This document shows, in pieces, positions 25,033 to 38,277 of a stretch of 64,000 bases of DNA; within the stretch, counting starts at the first letter, position 1; each line of letters starts with the position of its first letter. The DNA lies in the NCBI RefSeq assembly GCF_001659605.2, contig NC_035161.2, forward strand, positions 30,365,691-30,429,690. Direction: 5' to 3'. The translations under genes were made by a program, and so were the position numbers. The stretch comes from Manihot esculenta (taxonomy: Eukaryota > Streptophyta > Magnoliopsida > Malpighiales > Euphorbiaceae). The notes below the pieces were generated by a model. The model searched no databases and was not told where the DNA came from. It saw only the letters and a list, made by a program, of their open reading frames with translations.

Positions 25033-28000
25033 ACCTAGTCATGCCGACGAGATGGTTAACCATATACTCCTTACCAGAAGAACATAGCCTCATTTTTCAG
25101 ATGGAGGCTTAAGTACAGAATATTTGGGTTCTGTTTGTGAAGTAGAGCTTGGAAGAACTACTGGCCTCGGCCTGGATCTTCTTGAGCAGCATAACCAAAC
25201 TATTTATTACTATTTATTTTTGAATAAACGAGAATATGTATAGAGTGGGAAAATGTAACAAGTTAGCTGGTATGTAAAGAAGGATACTAGAAAATTTTCC
25301 CAGGTGGGGAGATTTAAGTGTTACTGTGTAATCCTTCTCCACATTACCTTCACATTGTTATGATTTTTTCAGCATCAAATGTATAATGAAACATTTAGGC
25401 TTCTCTCTTTGCACTGAGTTGAATATGGGATGTAAGTATGTGTCTATCATACTTGTCATCTTTTCTTTTGGCTGTTCATGATGGTAACTATAAAAGAAAG
25501 TATCACTTCATGACAAAAGTATCTTCAGAAACAGGCAACTGATGTGAACCCAGAAGACCTTAAAGAATTTTTTTCTTTTTTTTTTTAACAAGTAATTTAG
25601 AATACGTGTGAGTTTGTCCCAATTTACATATGGAAACTTCATATGTTATTTGGCCTCTGTTTATATTCATTAAAGAATATTTTTTAAAAAAATAATTTAT
25701 TTTTTATCATTTGATTTTAGTTTAAAAAATAAAAGTATATATAAAGTAATGATAATAAAATTTTCAAAATTTAGAAAATAATTTACTATTTTTAAAATAG
25801 GATATCATTCTCTTTGAAAATATTTATATTTGGTGTTTCATTTGATTAGGATTTTTTTTTTGAAAATTCTTTTAATGTTTTAAAATTCAAATATCAAAAA
25901 ATGTAAAAAAAAATTACAAAAATATTTTATTTTTTTCCCCTAAGATGGATGGATGTAGCATATTCAGGAAAAATGAACCCCAAAGGATAAGAAGAAATCT
26001 TTCCCAATCCCTGTTTTCAGTGCATTTATTGGAGTAAGTGGGTTGGTAATAGAATTCTCATAATACCATAATCATTCTAAGTGGTTAGAGTAAGGTTTTC
26101 AAACTTGGCTGGTATTTAAACCAGGTAAAGAGGATAGTTAAAATGGGACGAAGTTGAGTTTAGTCTGTATATTATTTATTTAGTGTAGTATTTAATAAAA
26201 ATTAAATATATTATTTAATTACTGAAAATTCTATCTTATTATATAAAGATTGCCCAACTTATACTCAAAAGACTAGATGGGTATGATATTGTATTCAAAT
26301 CACAACTCAAATTCCCAAGTGGGTTCTTAACAAAGAGTGAATAGTTGGAGGATGGGAGAGAGGCAGTGAGTGATCCAAGAGAGTTTATTACTGATCCAAG
26401 AGAAAAGAAATTTTAATGTTAGTGGGTGATCCAAGAAATCATTATTTCTCATAAAGAAAATGGTTTTGGTCATATTCAATACATACATGGATGCCTACTT
26501 ACTTAGTGGCAGTGCTGCTGAATGCAAACTCTTAAAATAATGCCTCAAAACTTAGCTTTCTCACCACACAAACTGCTGCAAGAAGTTGGCCACTTGTTGC
26601 ATTTTTCAAACTCCTAAATCATTGTCCAATAAAGAAAAAGGACTAATTTTGATGACTAAGTGATTAGGCAATGCACTTGTGGAATATATAAATATAGGGA
26701 TCTACATGGTTTTTCTTGTTACTATAATTTCACTTACTGAATTCAAACTCAGTAATAATATTTTTAAATAAGTAACTACTTTTTTTCGAAAATTTAATTT
26801 TTAAAAATGTCAATTATTTATCTTGAATTTGAGGGAGTAAATCATTGAAGCATGGTAAACTCGTTTTTTTTTTTTTTTTTTTTTTATGATCAAGAGAAAT
26901 ATAAATTGAATACCCGTTATTATATTAAAAAACTTAATTTTTTTTAATGATTTTAATCTATGGCAGAAGGTGATAATTTAGCCATTGAACATGGCCATAC
27001 TTTTCAACTGTACACAAGTCCAAGTGCTAGTGGAAGGACCCACTTCAAGTTCAACCATTGTCTAAGTGATTTTCCAACCAAGTAGTATTTAGTATACACT
27101 TTTTTTTATGAGAAAATATTTAATAGACACTTAATTTCAATTAAATAATTACAATTGTAATTGATTATAAGAAAGATTGAAAAGCGTGATTTAACAATAG
27201 GATTCCTCCGTTCTTACGCTTTTGAGTAATGAAAATTGCTTTCTTGCAAAAAAAGCAGGAGGAAAATGTTCCCTCCCCTCCCCCCAACAAGCATTTGAGA
27301 GTTCAATTCCCGAGAAATTTTACTGGAACATATCACCACTTGCCTTATTCAAATGATTATTCCACATTTGATATATTTTTCAGTAAAATTTACTTCAATT
27401 ATTGCGTTGAAAACTAACCCTAGTTGCCCAGATAGGAAAAAGAATGACCTGGTCTTTGGATTCTCAAACGAACAGTGGCAATGAAGGGCCAACTGGAATC
27501 GAGTTGACGAATGCATGTATATAATCCTTTTTTTTTTTGGGGGCTCCAATGGTCAACTCTTTTAAACAAAAGACGGGCTAAAATTTAATATCTCGGGCAT
27601 ATTTGACGTCTTATTGTATGGGTTATTCTCTTTCCACATCAGATGATCAGTGGCTAGGATTTGGTGATCAACTTATTTTGAGAAATATGATGTTTCATTC
27701 CTTGATCCAGAGCTAGTGCATTCAGATTCAGCAATTAAAGCAGCTTAGGACCACAACTAAATTCATGAAACTATAATCGAATCGACTATTATGGATGAAA
27801 GATAACATTTATGTCCGAGTTTCAGATAGACATTCAATGTGCAGAGGATGGTGTTGTGGTAACCCATGTAATCTTCTGACCTGAAAAAAGCATGAATCTT
27901 CAAAGATGCGCCATAAAAACTAGTGCTCATCACTTAAAACCCAAGTACCAAAGACCAAAGAGAAATTTCTACGGTTAATGGTAGCCTGTAGTCCGTATTG

Positions 28001-28350
28001 CCACTCCCAAGAAAACAGATGTTCTAAGGATTACGTAGTCTCGAATAACAATTTTTTTAGAAGAAACAACTTCTTGTGAGAAATGAAACCATGGAGAAAT
28101 GTAAAACTTCTCATTATGTGCATGGAAGCCTCTGTATGAAATAAGAGATGCCAATAAAAGAATATATATAACTCCAATTTTATCTACTGCCCCACCAAAG
28201 GAAATTCCATCCACACAACCATGCAAACCAAAGAGGCATTTAGACAACAAGACATGGCTGTGGACTGCCGCACAATAAAACAGCACAACATTTCCAAGAA
28301 AGGAACCAAAAGAGGGAATCAGATGGATGGAATTTAAAACACAACAATAT
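25033..28350. other. Intergenic DNA between convergent genes
   Basis: 3' UTR of the RRT1-like gene, then AT-rich sequence with a T tract (about 26863-26885) and 3' flank of the BIM-like gene from about 27840. No coding region or recognisable element is seen. Confidence 0.55.
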
Positions 28351-28351
28351 A

Positions 28352-31300
28352 CTAGCTTTTTTCTGTTCTCGGTCTTTTATGAGCTTGATCAGAGTCTTCC
28401 ATTCGACCCCTCACTCCAGTTTGTTCCATCACCTGATTGTGAAAATTCAGAATTTCTTCATCCTGGGAGAAAAATGCAAGAGAGTAACGAGGGAGGCAGA
28501 AAAGATAATTGAATAATAAACAACTGAACCACTAAATTTTACCCACATCTAAAATGGGCACTAAAAGAGCAAATATTTAGTCATAGCTGTTCAAAAGTCA
28601 TTGCAGCCAAAAGGTTTTTTAATTAGTTCAGAGACCACAGATAAACCTTTGAACTTGATGCCACAAATGGTGCTCCCCTATTTCCTTGTTTGCCAACGTC
28701 AATTTGCACTGAGATGTTTGTCTGAGTCAAATCCACACCTGAAGACCGTAGTGCTTCAGTCAAGGTATACAAAATCCTGTTCGATGAAACCATTTTAATT
28801 AATACCAGCATATATAATATCCTTTTTCCTCTACAAACTTATTAAATGAACCCTCACTAGTCACTACTTAGTTCTCAAGGAAAAGAGATAACAACAACAA
28901 ATAAAATTTGCCAAAGAATTTGGAATAAAACTCCCTGGCATTCTTTAAATTTGGAACAAAAACTCCCTGGAGTTACAAGTCTAAAATGCATCATCATAAA
29001 TGCTGGTATAAAATCCTAGTCAGAGGATCTCAAGTTCTCATTCTTAATCCTGAGCAGCCTAGATTTGAGAACTGCAGTGGAACAAGTGCACTTACCTCAA
29101 ATTCATTAGTTGTGATATACACATATAAGCAACTAGAAAATATGCAACAATCACATCACCTTCTGCTAATAAATGTATGAGCCGTGGATGGGGGGGCCAC
29201 AGCATAGCAAATACTGCTTGTAAATTGTATTAATGGTCAATAAACTTTCCAATTTATTACAACCAGTCACCCTAAACCGAATGAAGCCAAATGACCACTT
29301 GAAATCTGACATTGAATAAAAGTAAAATATTTTATTCCTTAAGGGAAACCTCTCTCTAGATTTGAATCGGTCCAAGGAGTTCTGACCAACATGGACTCAT
29401 TACAATGGGAAAACATTACCACAATTGCAAATTTCTCACATTTGTTCAGGGATTTTTTCTTAATATTGAGACAAATAATCTGATAGGGACTCCTTATACA
29501 ACTGAGACTCCTTTTGGCTTGATTCCAATCATAGTGGCTGAACTTAAATGAATTGGGAGTTTTAGAAATATGAAGACAGGTCAAGTTAATGTTTAGTGAC
29601 CAAAACAGGAAAAGAAAAAGACAGTTTAGTGATTATTTATATAAAATTGCCCCGGTACAGCTGACTTTCTAATTTCCTATCTATAATCCAGTCAATAAAT
29701 TATTGGAGAAGAATTAATGTGGTTAACAAGTAGAATTGGCTATCAAAGCAAAAAGTTAGCCATAAAACCAGTGCAGATGCTCAGTTGCTTACCCTTGAGA
29801 ATATGTATTTGACAAGCCAACTGATCCAGTTTCAATCATTGGTTCATCTTGTCCATTCGATGTATTGTTTAGAGTGCCACACTCAGTAGCACATGGTTGA
29901 CCCTGCCACAGTTGGGATTGATGTGGATATGCCATATTCTCAGCATCAGAAACAGACTCCTGCACAGGCTGAGCAATTACATCCTCCCTCCCAACAGCAG
30001 CAAACATATTTGACTGCACTTGCACATTAAATGGAACTGCAGTGGTTCCCAGGTGAGGTTCAATCAAGTTATTTAGATTTGTGAGCATGGCAGTAGTCTT
30101 ATGAGCAGAACCATTATTTGACGCTTGAGAATGATCCATCGCACCTTCAACAGGCAGATTGTGATTTTTCTGCTTGAAACAGAAGACAAACCATCAATAA
30201 CACTCCTATGAAATCAAACTGTGAAAACAAACAGTAATTCACAATCACTTCTGAAAAAGTCATTAGGATCCATGTAGAAACGTTCAATGAAGAAGGGGGG
30301 GCGGGAACCATGGTTTTAAATCGCGGTCGCGGCCACGTTCGCGGTCGTGGTCGCGGGTAACGGAAACAGACCTATAACGGCCGTAACGTAACGGTAACGG
30401 CCTGGCGCTACGCAAATTTTTTAAAAAAATTTGCAAAGTTCATAAATAAAATGATATTGATTAGATTTAATTTAGAACAATGTATACAAATGCATAATAA
30501 ACATAAATATATAAAATATAGATTATTCAACTTAAATTAAACATCATATAGTTTAGAATAAGAAAAATCAATATAATCTTTATAGATCGAGTAAACTAAT
30601 AGCTCAAAGTATAATTTTAACTCAAAACTAACGCTTTAATCCACAAAAACTTACAAAAAAAGGGAAAAAAAACAACAATTAAAAACTAAAATAGATAAAA
30701 TTGAACTAACTTTTTAGAAGAAATAAGCTTGGAAATAGAATAGTTTATAATGAATCTAAGTTTATATGAGAAATATGCAAGGAAGATTGAAATTTGAAAG
30801 AGAAAAGGAAGAGAAAACTTTAAAAATATAGTCTTTAAAGCTGCTAAAAAGTGTATAAACTAATGAAAATGAGAATAGGGAGCAAAAAATAAAAAATATA
30901 AAAGAATTTTAATTATTGATAACGGCCGTTACACATGCAAATCAGGAGGGGCCGTTATATAACGGGATAACGGGTAACGGCCCCCCCAAAACCCGTTACA
31001 TAACGGCCGTTACGTAACGTAACGGTCATTATTTAAAACCATGGCAGGAACTCTCTTGTTGTTTTCATGTACTCCCTTAACATTTAATAAAATGGTTACT
31101 ACATGAATCCACAAGTGTTATATATTTTGATATATAATCGCCCATGGTATTTGTCCAATTCAAAGCACACAAAGGAAACTATTGTATAATCGTCTTTCAT
31201 GGCCCTCATAGTAATGATTCTGCATGTTAAACACAAGACCAACTAAATAAAGGAAACTTAGCATCCAAGTACAATAAAGTGTTATAACTTTGGAGCAGTA

Positions 31301-33216
31301 GTACTTTGTCTCATATTGAGTGCACTATTTCTTATGATCAATAGAACACTTGAAATCCACATGAGCTCATGATGCACATCAAAGAAAATGGACAAAATAA
31401 GAAGAAGCAAAAGCACAATTTAGAAATAACAATCAAGCACACAATTCATTCAAGCGAGCATATGCCATTAAACGTATATGAAAGCAAGAAACTTTCATCC
31501 ACCGGGCATGTGTGTTTGGAGAATTTTACTCATCTGTCCTCCAAATGCAAAACAAATGACTCAGAATAACATCTCAAAATTCTGCAAGTTTTCTTCTTGC
31601 GCTAGGTGAGATTTAGTCTATTTAGCAAGACCTGTGGTATTTTATCAAATATTCATCAGACATGAAAAATAAAAAAGGAAGTGCCAATAGGAAGTTCATC
31701 AACAACAACCTAGTTGCTGCATTTTCCATACGACAATATCCTTCGTTACCTATGAAAAAAGATGTTCCCAAACATATACACATTATCCATATTATGAAGT
31801 CTAAAACAAATTTAATAATTAAATCATAAAAGATTGTAGATAGCATGAAGAACAAGCAGCTCAAAAAACAGGAAATACTATGTATTAGGAATAAGCAATT
31901 CAAAGCACTAGAATGTAACAATGCACATGCATACTATGATTTATGAATTGAATTTTACCCAGGGTGTCAATTTTGTTGGCTCTTGACTCCAACCTTGGTA
32001 TGGCCCCTCATACATTTGTAACTTTTCCTGTAAAAACTGAATGTACTCTATAACCTGCATATGATCGTACAAACTTTTTTTATGAATTCAAGGAAAATAA
32101 AGAAAAGGTTAAAAACTTGTTAATTGACAGTTTTCACACAGAATTTTAGAACGGAAACAGAACTTGGATATATTGATAGGCGCACCTCTAGCAAGAATGA
32201 AGCCTTATCTCTTTTCTGGTCATTTTGAGGTATAAGATCTCTCAAAACCTGGAACCTGCCTTACAAATACAGTTGTTCATATATGAGCGAAAATTCATAC
32301 CCACAGTACTGATTGTCAAAAAGAATCTAACAGAGCACATAAAAGCATCTAATCATGACACAATGATAACCAATCACATGCAAGTTTCTCCAACTGCCAG
32401 AACCAAAATGTCATTTTTCCAAATTATGACGGGTCAATAACAAATGATATTGTAGTAAAGACAAAAGCAATAAGAGCTCAAGTTCTAAACCAGTTGAGCA
32501 GCCCATATGGATCTTCTTTCTCCGTCCAATTCCATCTAGTGCCAATTTTTCTGCGAACAACCATGATTAATACTAATTTTTCGCTTTCATTAAAGCTCCT
32601 TATTCCCCAGTAATGTCTCATGTACTTCTTATCTATTCTCACTGCCTGAAACCAGACACTTGGGCATCGTATCCACAGCACGACATTGAACATAAACAGC
32701 CAAGAATTTTGATAACAACTCCAAACTTCCTCAAATATTAACAAGTTAAATTTGCTTCACCGATAGAATCTTGAAAACTTAATTACATACTTGACTACAA
32801 AATCTCCGTCTTTACTCTAGTACTTATTTTCTTACTATACTAGGCAACTATGTGTGTTAGTGCTAAAAAGTCACCAATCTTAAAATTAACAAATAGTTGA
32901 AAATTTTCCTCAGTTGGCACATTACTTCTGCATGTAAATTACAAAACAAAGGGACTACAGTTAAGCTTGCCTCTCATTTATCTTGCTCCTCCTACGCTGC
33001 TCTGTCTCTGAATGCTTGGACCTGTGCGTATTCACCTTCTGTCCACTGCTCTTACCATCCATCTTCGATACATCACCTATAAGTAAAATACAGATTTCAG
33101 GAAAATAACAAACAACCAAAAGTAATAATATGTGTACATGTACCTCTGTAAGAAGAGGAGTCGTAATCATCAGGTTCATCTTCTTCTTCGAGGTGAGACC
33201 TAGCAGATTTTACCAT
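28352..33216 (-). CDS. BIM2/BIM3: bHLH transcription factor, BIM2/BIM3-like (BES1-interacting Myc-like)
   Basis: Nuclear bHLH protein of the BIM family, known to bind E-boxes and to cooperate with BES1 in brassinosteroid responses. Coding exons on the minus strand: 33216-33144, 33076-32971, 32255-32186, 32054-31959, 30169-29793, 28776-28647, 28462-28352; total 320 residues. The protein starts [20 protein letters not shown]. The bHLH runs from [19 protein letters not shown] (basic region, H-E-R contacts) across the intron to [23 protein letters not shown] and [31 protein letters not shown] is a BIM hallmark. The C-terminal part has [26 protein letters not shown] and ends HKRPRTEKS. Intron 2 has a GC donor. 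Intron 4 (about 1.8 kb) holds a hAT-like MITE. A 5' UTR exon ending near 33389 is likely. Confidence 0.93.
30309..31043. mobile_element. hAT-like non-autonomous element (MITE) in intron 4 of the BIM-like gene
   Basis: 735 bp with perfect 13-bp terminal inverted repeats CATGGTTTTAAAT / ATTTAAAACCATG. It is flanked by 8-bp target duplications differing at one base (GCGGGAAC at 30301-30308, GCAGGAAC at 31044-31051). Eight-base duplications fit the hAT superfamily. Subterminal regions are packed with GGTCGCGG and TAACGGCCGTTA-type motifs on both sides; the centre is AT-rich and non-coding. Confidence 0.8.
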
Positions 33217-34319
33217 AATTCAACGGATTTCGATTTCTTTTACGCCAGAATTTTGCTTGTTTCAGTTAAAAAGAGAATTCTTACACGACCTGAAACGAAC
33301 TCTACACTGTTAACCAATAGCTAAACACTATATGCACACCTATGAAAATATTCTAAAGCTCCATATATAAAGAGACATAGAGAATACCTGAAGTAGGAGA
33401 GGGAGAACGGCCGGAAATGGAGCTCCGATGAGGTCCCACGGTTCTGCAGAAAGAGAAGGAGAGGGACGAGGGAAACTTTTGTGTACACTTGTGCAGAGAG
33501 GAAGCCCTAAATAAGGGGTATATTTTTAATTAATTGGCATATGTTGTCCAAATGTTTGGCATTTTATATTTTAACCACAAGACGGAATAAAAAGTAGTGT
33601 TTGGATGGTGGAATATGCTAATGTGCGCGTGGGCGTGGTGGGTATTTGGGATAATGTCTATACAAATTTTAAATTTTACAATCTTTTTTACAATTTTACC
33701 TTTAATTTTTTTTTCATAAAAATATTTTATATTAACAATAGTTTTACAATTACTTAATTCATATTTTTATTAAAAAGTAATTAAAAAATTATTTAAATAT
33801 GAAAAATCTTAAATTAATAAAAAATTTCTAATTAAAATAATATTTAAATTTAAAAGTAAATATTGAAAAAAAAAAGTTTTATTTCATAGTTAAACTTTTA
33901 ACGCTAAATGCAAAGTAAATAAATGTGTGAGATAACTTAAGATGGATATGCCTCTGTGATAGTAATCATAAAAATAATGATTAAATTATCAAATTCGGTA
34001 AAGTAAAATTACTTTACAGTTAAATTAAGAAAATTTTACATTAACACCAAATACCGCATATAGATTTGGCATATACAATTATGATTACATGTCAACGATC
34101 ATCATACAAAAACAAAGAGAGGATATATTTTAACTAATATTAATGCTAGAATTAATCATCAACCACCAATAGTTTAAAATATCATGTTTGAGGATCGCAC
34201 AAAATAAAAAAAAAATTTTTTTTTGACGTTATTTTTAATTTTAAATTTAAATATTACTCTATTTATAGAGTTGTGGCGAATCCAGAGAATGTTATAAAAG
34301 CGGTTCTTGCGGAGTAGGC
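33217..34319. other. BIM-like 5' region and intergenic DNA
   Basis: 33390-33480 on the minus strand looks like a GC-richer 5' UTR exon with a donor (TTCAG then GTATTC). Beyond about 33500 the sequence is AT-rich without a recognisable gene. Confidence 0.5.
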
Positions 34320-37300
34320 CCACCCGACCCAATGAGTCTCTTATGTTGGAATAGTCATGGGCTTGGAACCCATGTACAGTGAATGAATTAACGGATCTTG
34401 TATCCAATAAGCATCGTAGTTTGATTTCTTTGATGAAAAACAATTGCTGGCTGGTCTCGGTTGGAAAGTATTTGTAGGCTTTTGGGTTTTTCTAGTTTAT
34501 TTATTATGAGCCCTCAGAGTCATAGTGGTGGTCTAGCTTTACTAAGCATAAAAATAGTGTTAATTTGATTGGTTATAATAAAAACTTCATTGATATTGCT
34601 GTTTATATTGAAGGTGTCCCTCCTCACAGATTTACAAGTTTTTATGGTTTACTGGAAGGTCACTAGAAGCATGTTTCATAGGAGTTACTAGTTTCTCTCC
34701 GACCTAAATCTAATATCTCTTGGTACGTGGCTGGGACTTCAATGATTTGTTAGAACATTCAGTAAAACGTAGTACTCATCTCCAACCACATTGGTTCATT
34801 GAAGGTTTTCGTGATGCTATGGTCCGTAGTGGTTTATATTATATGGGTTATGTTAGAAATCTGTTTACTTAGGAGAGGAGGCGTGATACTGATGCGTGAG
34901 TGATGGAGCGGCTTGATCGTGCACTTGCTTCTGATCCTTGGCTCCAGTTGTTCCCTCAGACTTAGTTATTTAATTTAGAAATAGTGTACAGTGATCATAG
35001 TACACTATTTTTAAATATTGGCATCAATGTTATCCGTTATGTTCCTAAGGCTTTCCGTTTTGAAAATTCTTGGTTGGAAGCAGATGATATTGGCCATCAC
35101 TAGGCTTGGTCTTCTTCTGATTCTAGTTCCATTGATAGCATGTTATAGTTTTGTAGTGAAGTTCTGATGAAATGGGGGCAAGAGAAAAAGACTATGTATA
35201 AAGAGAAATTGCGTGTTAGTAAGCTGTAGATGTCTCGTTTTAAGATGAAGCATAATCCTCTTTCTGTTGAGCTTTATCGAACAGTTCAGGCTGCATATGG
35301 AGAAGTTCTTCATTAGCAAGAAATTTACTGGCAGCAGCGCTCAAAACAATTATGGCTGCGGGATGGTGATTTTAATATAAAGTTTTTTCATTCTAAAGAT
35401 ACTGCTCGTCAGAAAAAGAACGTGTTCAGTTAAAAAACTCTATGGTGAACAGGTTAGTTGGCATGATGGTTTAGCTAATGTTATTCCCTAGTGCGACTAT
35501 TCTTAATTGTATTGAACCTCGTGTTATTGATAGTCAGAATCAAGGCTTGTTGGCTCCTTTTGTTGAAGAGATCAGGGAGGCTGTTTTTAGTATGCATCCG
35601 GACAAGACGCTTGGACCTGATGGGTTTAATCCTATTTTTTATCGATCTTTTTGGTCTATTGTGGGGTTTGAGGGTAGTGCTGCTTGTTTAAATTGTCTTA
35701 ATCAGAATGTTGCTCTTCCTGGAGGTAATCATACAAATACTATTTTATTGCCTAAGAAGAAGAATGTGGAGACTCTAGCAGATTTGCATCCTATTTCCTT
35801 ATATAATGTCATTGATAAAATTATTATTAAGGCTATGACAAACCGTTTTAAGCAGGTGCTTCCATATGTTATCTCTAAATCTCAGAGTGCTTTTGTGCCT
35901 GGCCCATCTATTACTGATAATATCATGATTGCCTTTGAAGTCTTGTATCTGTTGAACCAAAAGTCTCTAGGAAAAACTGGTCTTGTTGCTCTAAGACGGA
36001 TATATCAAAAGCTTATGATCGTGTTGAATGGTCGTTCTTACAAGATTTGATGAGAAGAATCGGGTTTGATTTGAGCTGGATTGATAAGGTTATGCAAATA
36101 GTTACTTCAGTTTCTTATCATATTTACCATGAAGGAAGAAAGTATGGCCCTCTCTTACCGGGTTGAGGTTTGCGCCAGAGAGATCCCATATTTCCGTATC
36201 TATTTATTCTTTGTGCGGAATCATTATCTTGCCTTCTTAGCTTTGAGTCTTGTGGTCAATTGACTGGTTGTAAAATCTCTTCTAATGCTCCGTCAGCTGC
36301 CACTTGTTTTGTGCAGATGATGCTTATTATTTTTTCCAAGCTATGGCTTCTGAAGCTTTTTATATCAGCCATTGTCTCTCTCTTTATGTGTGTGCAAGCC
36401 AGATGGTGAATCTTGATAAATCCAAAATTTATTTTAGCCATAATACAACTGAGAATATTAAAGAGGATATATGTAATATTGCTGCCTTTTCTAATTATTT
36501 GGGCATGCCATCAGTTGTTCCTAAGAATAAAAAGGCAATTTTTAACTATATGCAAGATCGTATCTGGAAGCTCATGCTTGGCTGGAAGGGTTCTCTTTTG
36601 TCTCGAGCTGAAAAGGAGATTATGTTAAAGACTGTTGTTCAATCTATTCCTAATTACCTGATGTCTGTTTTCTTATTGCCCAAAGGTATTAGTGATAGTA
36701 TTGAAAAATCCATGAATAGTTATTGGTGGCGTAATTCGATGGATAGTGATTCTGGCATTTATTGGCTTAGTTGGGGTACTATGGCAAAGCCTAAAGCTGT
36801 TGGTGGTTTAGGTTTCCGGTCCATTCGTGATTTTAATCTGGCTTTATTGGCTAAACAGGGTTGGAAGTTTTTAACTCAGCCACAAGCTTTGGTAACTAGA
36901 ATTTATAAAGCACGTTATTCCCCTACTGGCAATTTTCTTCAGGCATAAAGGGTCAGAATCCAAGCTATGTTTGGTCTAGTGTTTTGGCGCGCCAAGAATT
37001 GTTAAAAGGGGGTTGTATTAAAAGAATCAGAGACAGGAAAATCCATTGATGTCTTTTGTGATCCTTGGCTTCCAAATCTTCATTCTCCTTATGTGGGTAG
37101 TGTGAATAATACAAGTATTGACTCATTGTTGCTTTCTGATCTATTTCTCACCAGATGAAGTTTGTCAAATTAAGGCTATTCTATTGTGTTCCTTTGCATC
37201 TAATGATAGTTGGTTTTGGTGGTGGGATTTGAAAGGAGGTTATTCTGTGAAAAGTGGATATAAGGCTTTGGTCCAAGATCTTGAAGGAGGCGATACTGAT

Positions 37301-38277
37301 GGTTTATGGACGTGGGCGTGGGGTTTACATGTTCCTCAAAAAATTAATAATTTTGGAGGTTGATTTCGAATATTGTTTCAGTCCTAGTGAATCTTGTGCA
37401 ACACCATATTGCTGTTGATACTTTATGTCCAATTTGTCGCCGAAGAATATCTTCTTCATCGTTTTCTTTATTGTCCTTTTTCTTTGGATTGCTGGTATAG
37501 TTTGTTTGATTTTGAGTGGAACCAATTTTCTTCTATTATTAGTTGGCTCTTTTATGTTATACAAAATTTAACAAAATAGCAATGGGAGGTAGCAGGTTCT
37601 CTCTTATGGCTGTTATGGTTTCATCATAATAAAGTTGTTTGGGAGGACAAATTTTCTACTATTTCTAATACGGTTTTCAAGGCGGAACAACTACTTTCTG
37701 ATTGGCAACGGATTCAGTCTATGAAGAAGGGTAGTGGAATTGTGGGAATTCCTCATCCTATCGCTTAGGTTTCTCCATCTTATAGAACATTAAAATTAAA
37801 TGTTGATACCTCTTGGTTTTTGGGTTCTTCTATTTGCGGTGTTGGATGGATTTTACGTGATGACTTAGAAAGGTGTTTAGGTGGTAAACCTTTGACAAGC
37901 TAGTGTTTATAATTTTTTGTTGGCCAAAGTGATCGGAGTTCGAGAAGTACTCAGCTGATTCAAGGACTTAAATATTCAGCGTGACATTACCGTGGAAACT
38001 GATTTCTTGTAAGTTGTTTAAGCTTTGAAGAGCACTGTTGCAGATTTTTCTTATTTTAGTTCTATTATTGCAGATGGGAAAGCTATAGCTGTTGAAATAA
38101 CATCTTGTGGTTTTAGTTTTACTAAAAAGTCAACAAATTAGACTCCTCATATATTGGCTAGGGCCACAGTTTCCATATCTAGCTTCCTGGATTGGCGTAA
38201 TATTGCCCCGACTTATTACCGATGTTTTAAGTTTTGATGCTATTAATATATAAGCCCATTATATTATCAAAAAAAAA
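34320..38277 (+). mobile_element. L1-type LINE retrotransposon, full-length ORF2 but inactivated
   Basis: A non-LTR element read on the plus strand. Order: endonuclease start (LLCWNSHGLGTH, then a frameshift to TVNELTDLVSNKH, near 34330-34430); endonuclease end region (VMERLDRALASDPWLQLFP, about 34900); reverse transcriptase (PDKTLGPDGFNPIFY at about 35600, SAFVPGPSITDNI at about 35890, [10 protein letters not shown] at about 36305 and the following thumb to about 36950); zf-RVT region (WWDLKGGYSVKSGYKAL, about 37220-37350); RNase H remnant (LNVDTSWF...GWILRDD at about 37797); and an A-rich tail at 38269-38277. Numerous in-frame stops and several frameshifts make it dead. I could not find a target duplication, so the ends are approximate. 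Confidence 0.85.
35478..36948 (+). pseudogene. LINE reverse transcriptase domain (broken)
   Basis: The best-preserved part of the LINE. The first open stretch carries the fingers and palm start (TNTILLPKKKNVETLADLHPISL...IIIKAMTNRFKQVLP, then QSAFVPGPSITDNIMIAFE). A frameshift near 35990 and a TGA in place of arginine at about 36164 (PG-stop-GLRQRDP) separate it from the second stretch with the catalytic ADD of FCADD. The residue before the ADD box is cysteine where most L1 elements have alanine or a similar small residue. Confidence 0.8.

Noticed and set aside
34174..34443. 89-codon minus-strand frame at the LINE start
   Set aside because: Antisense to the LINE endonuclease start on the plus strand; no family similarity.
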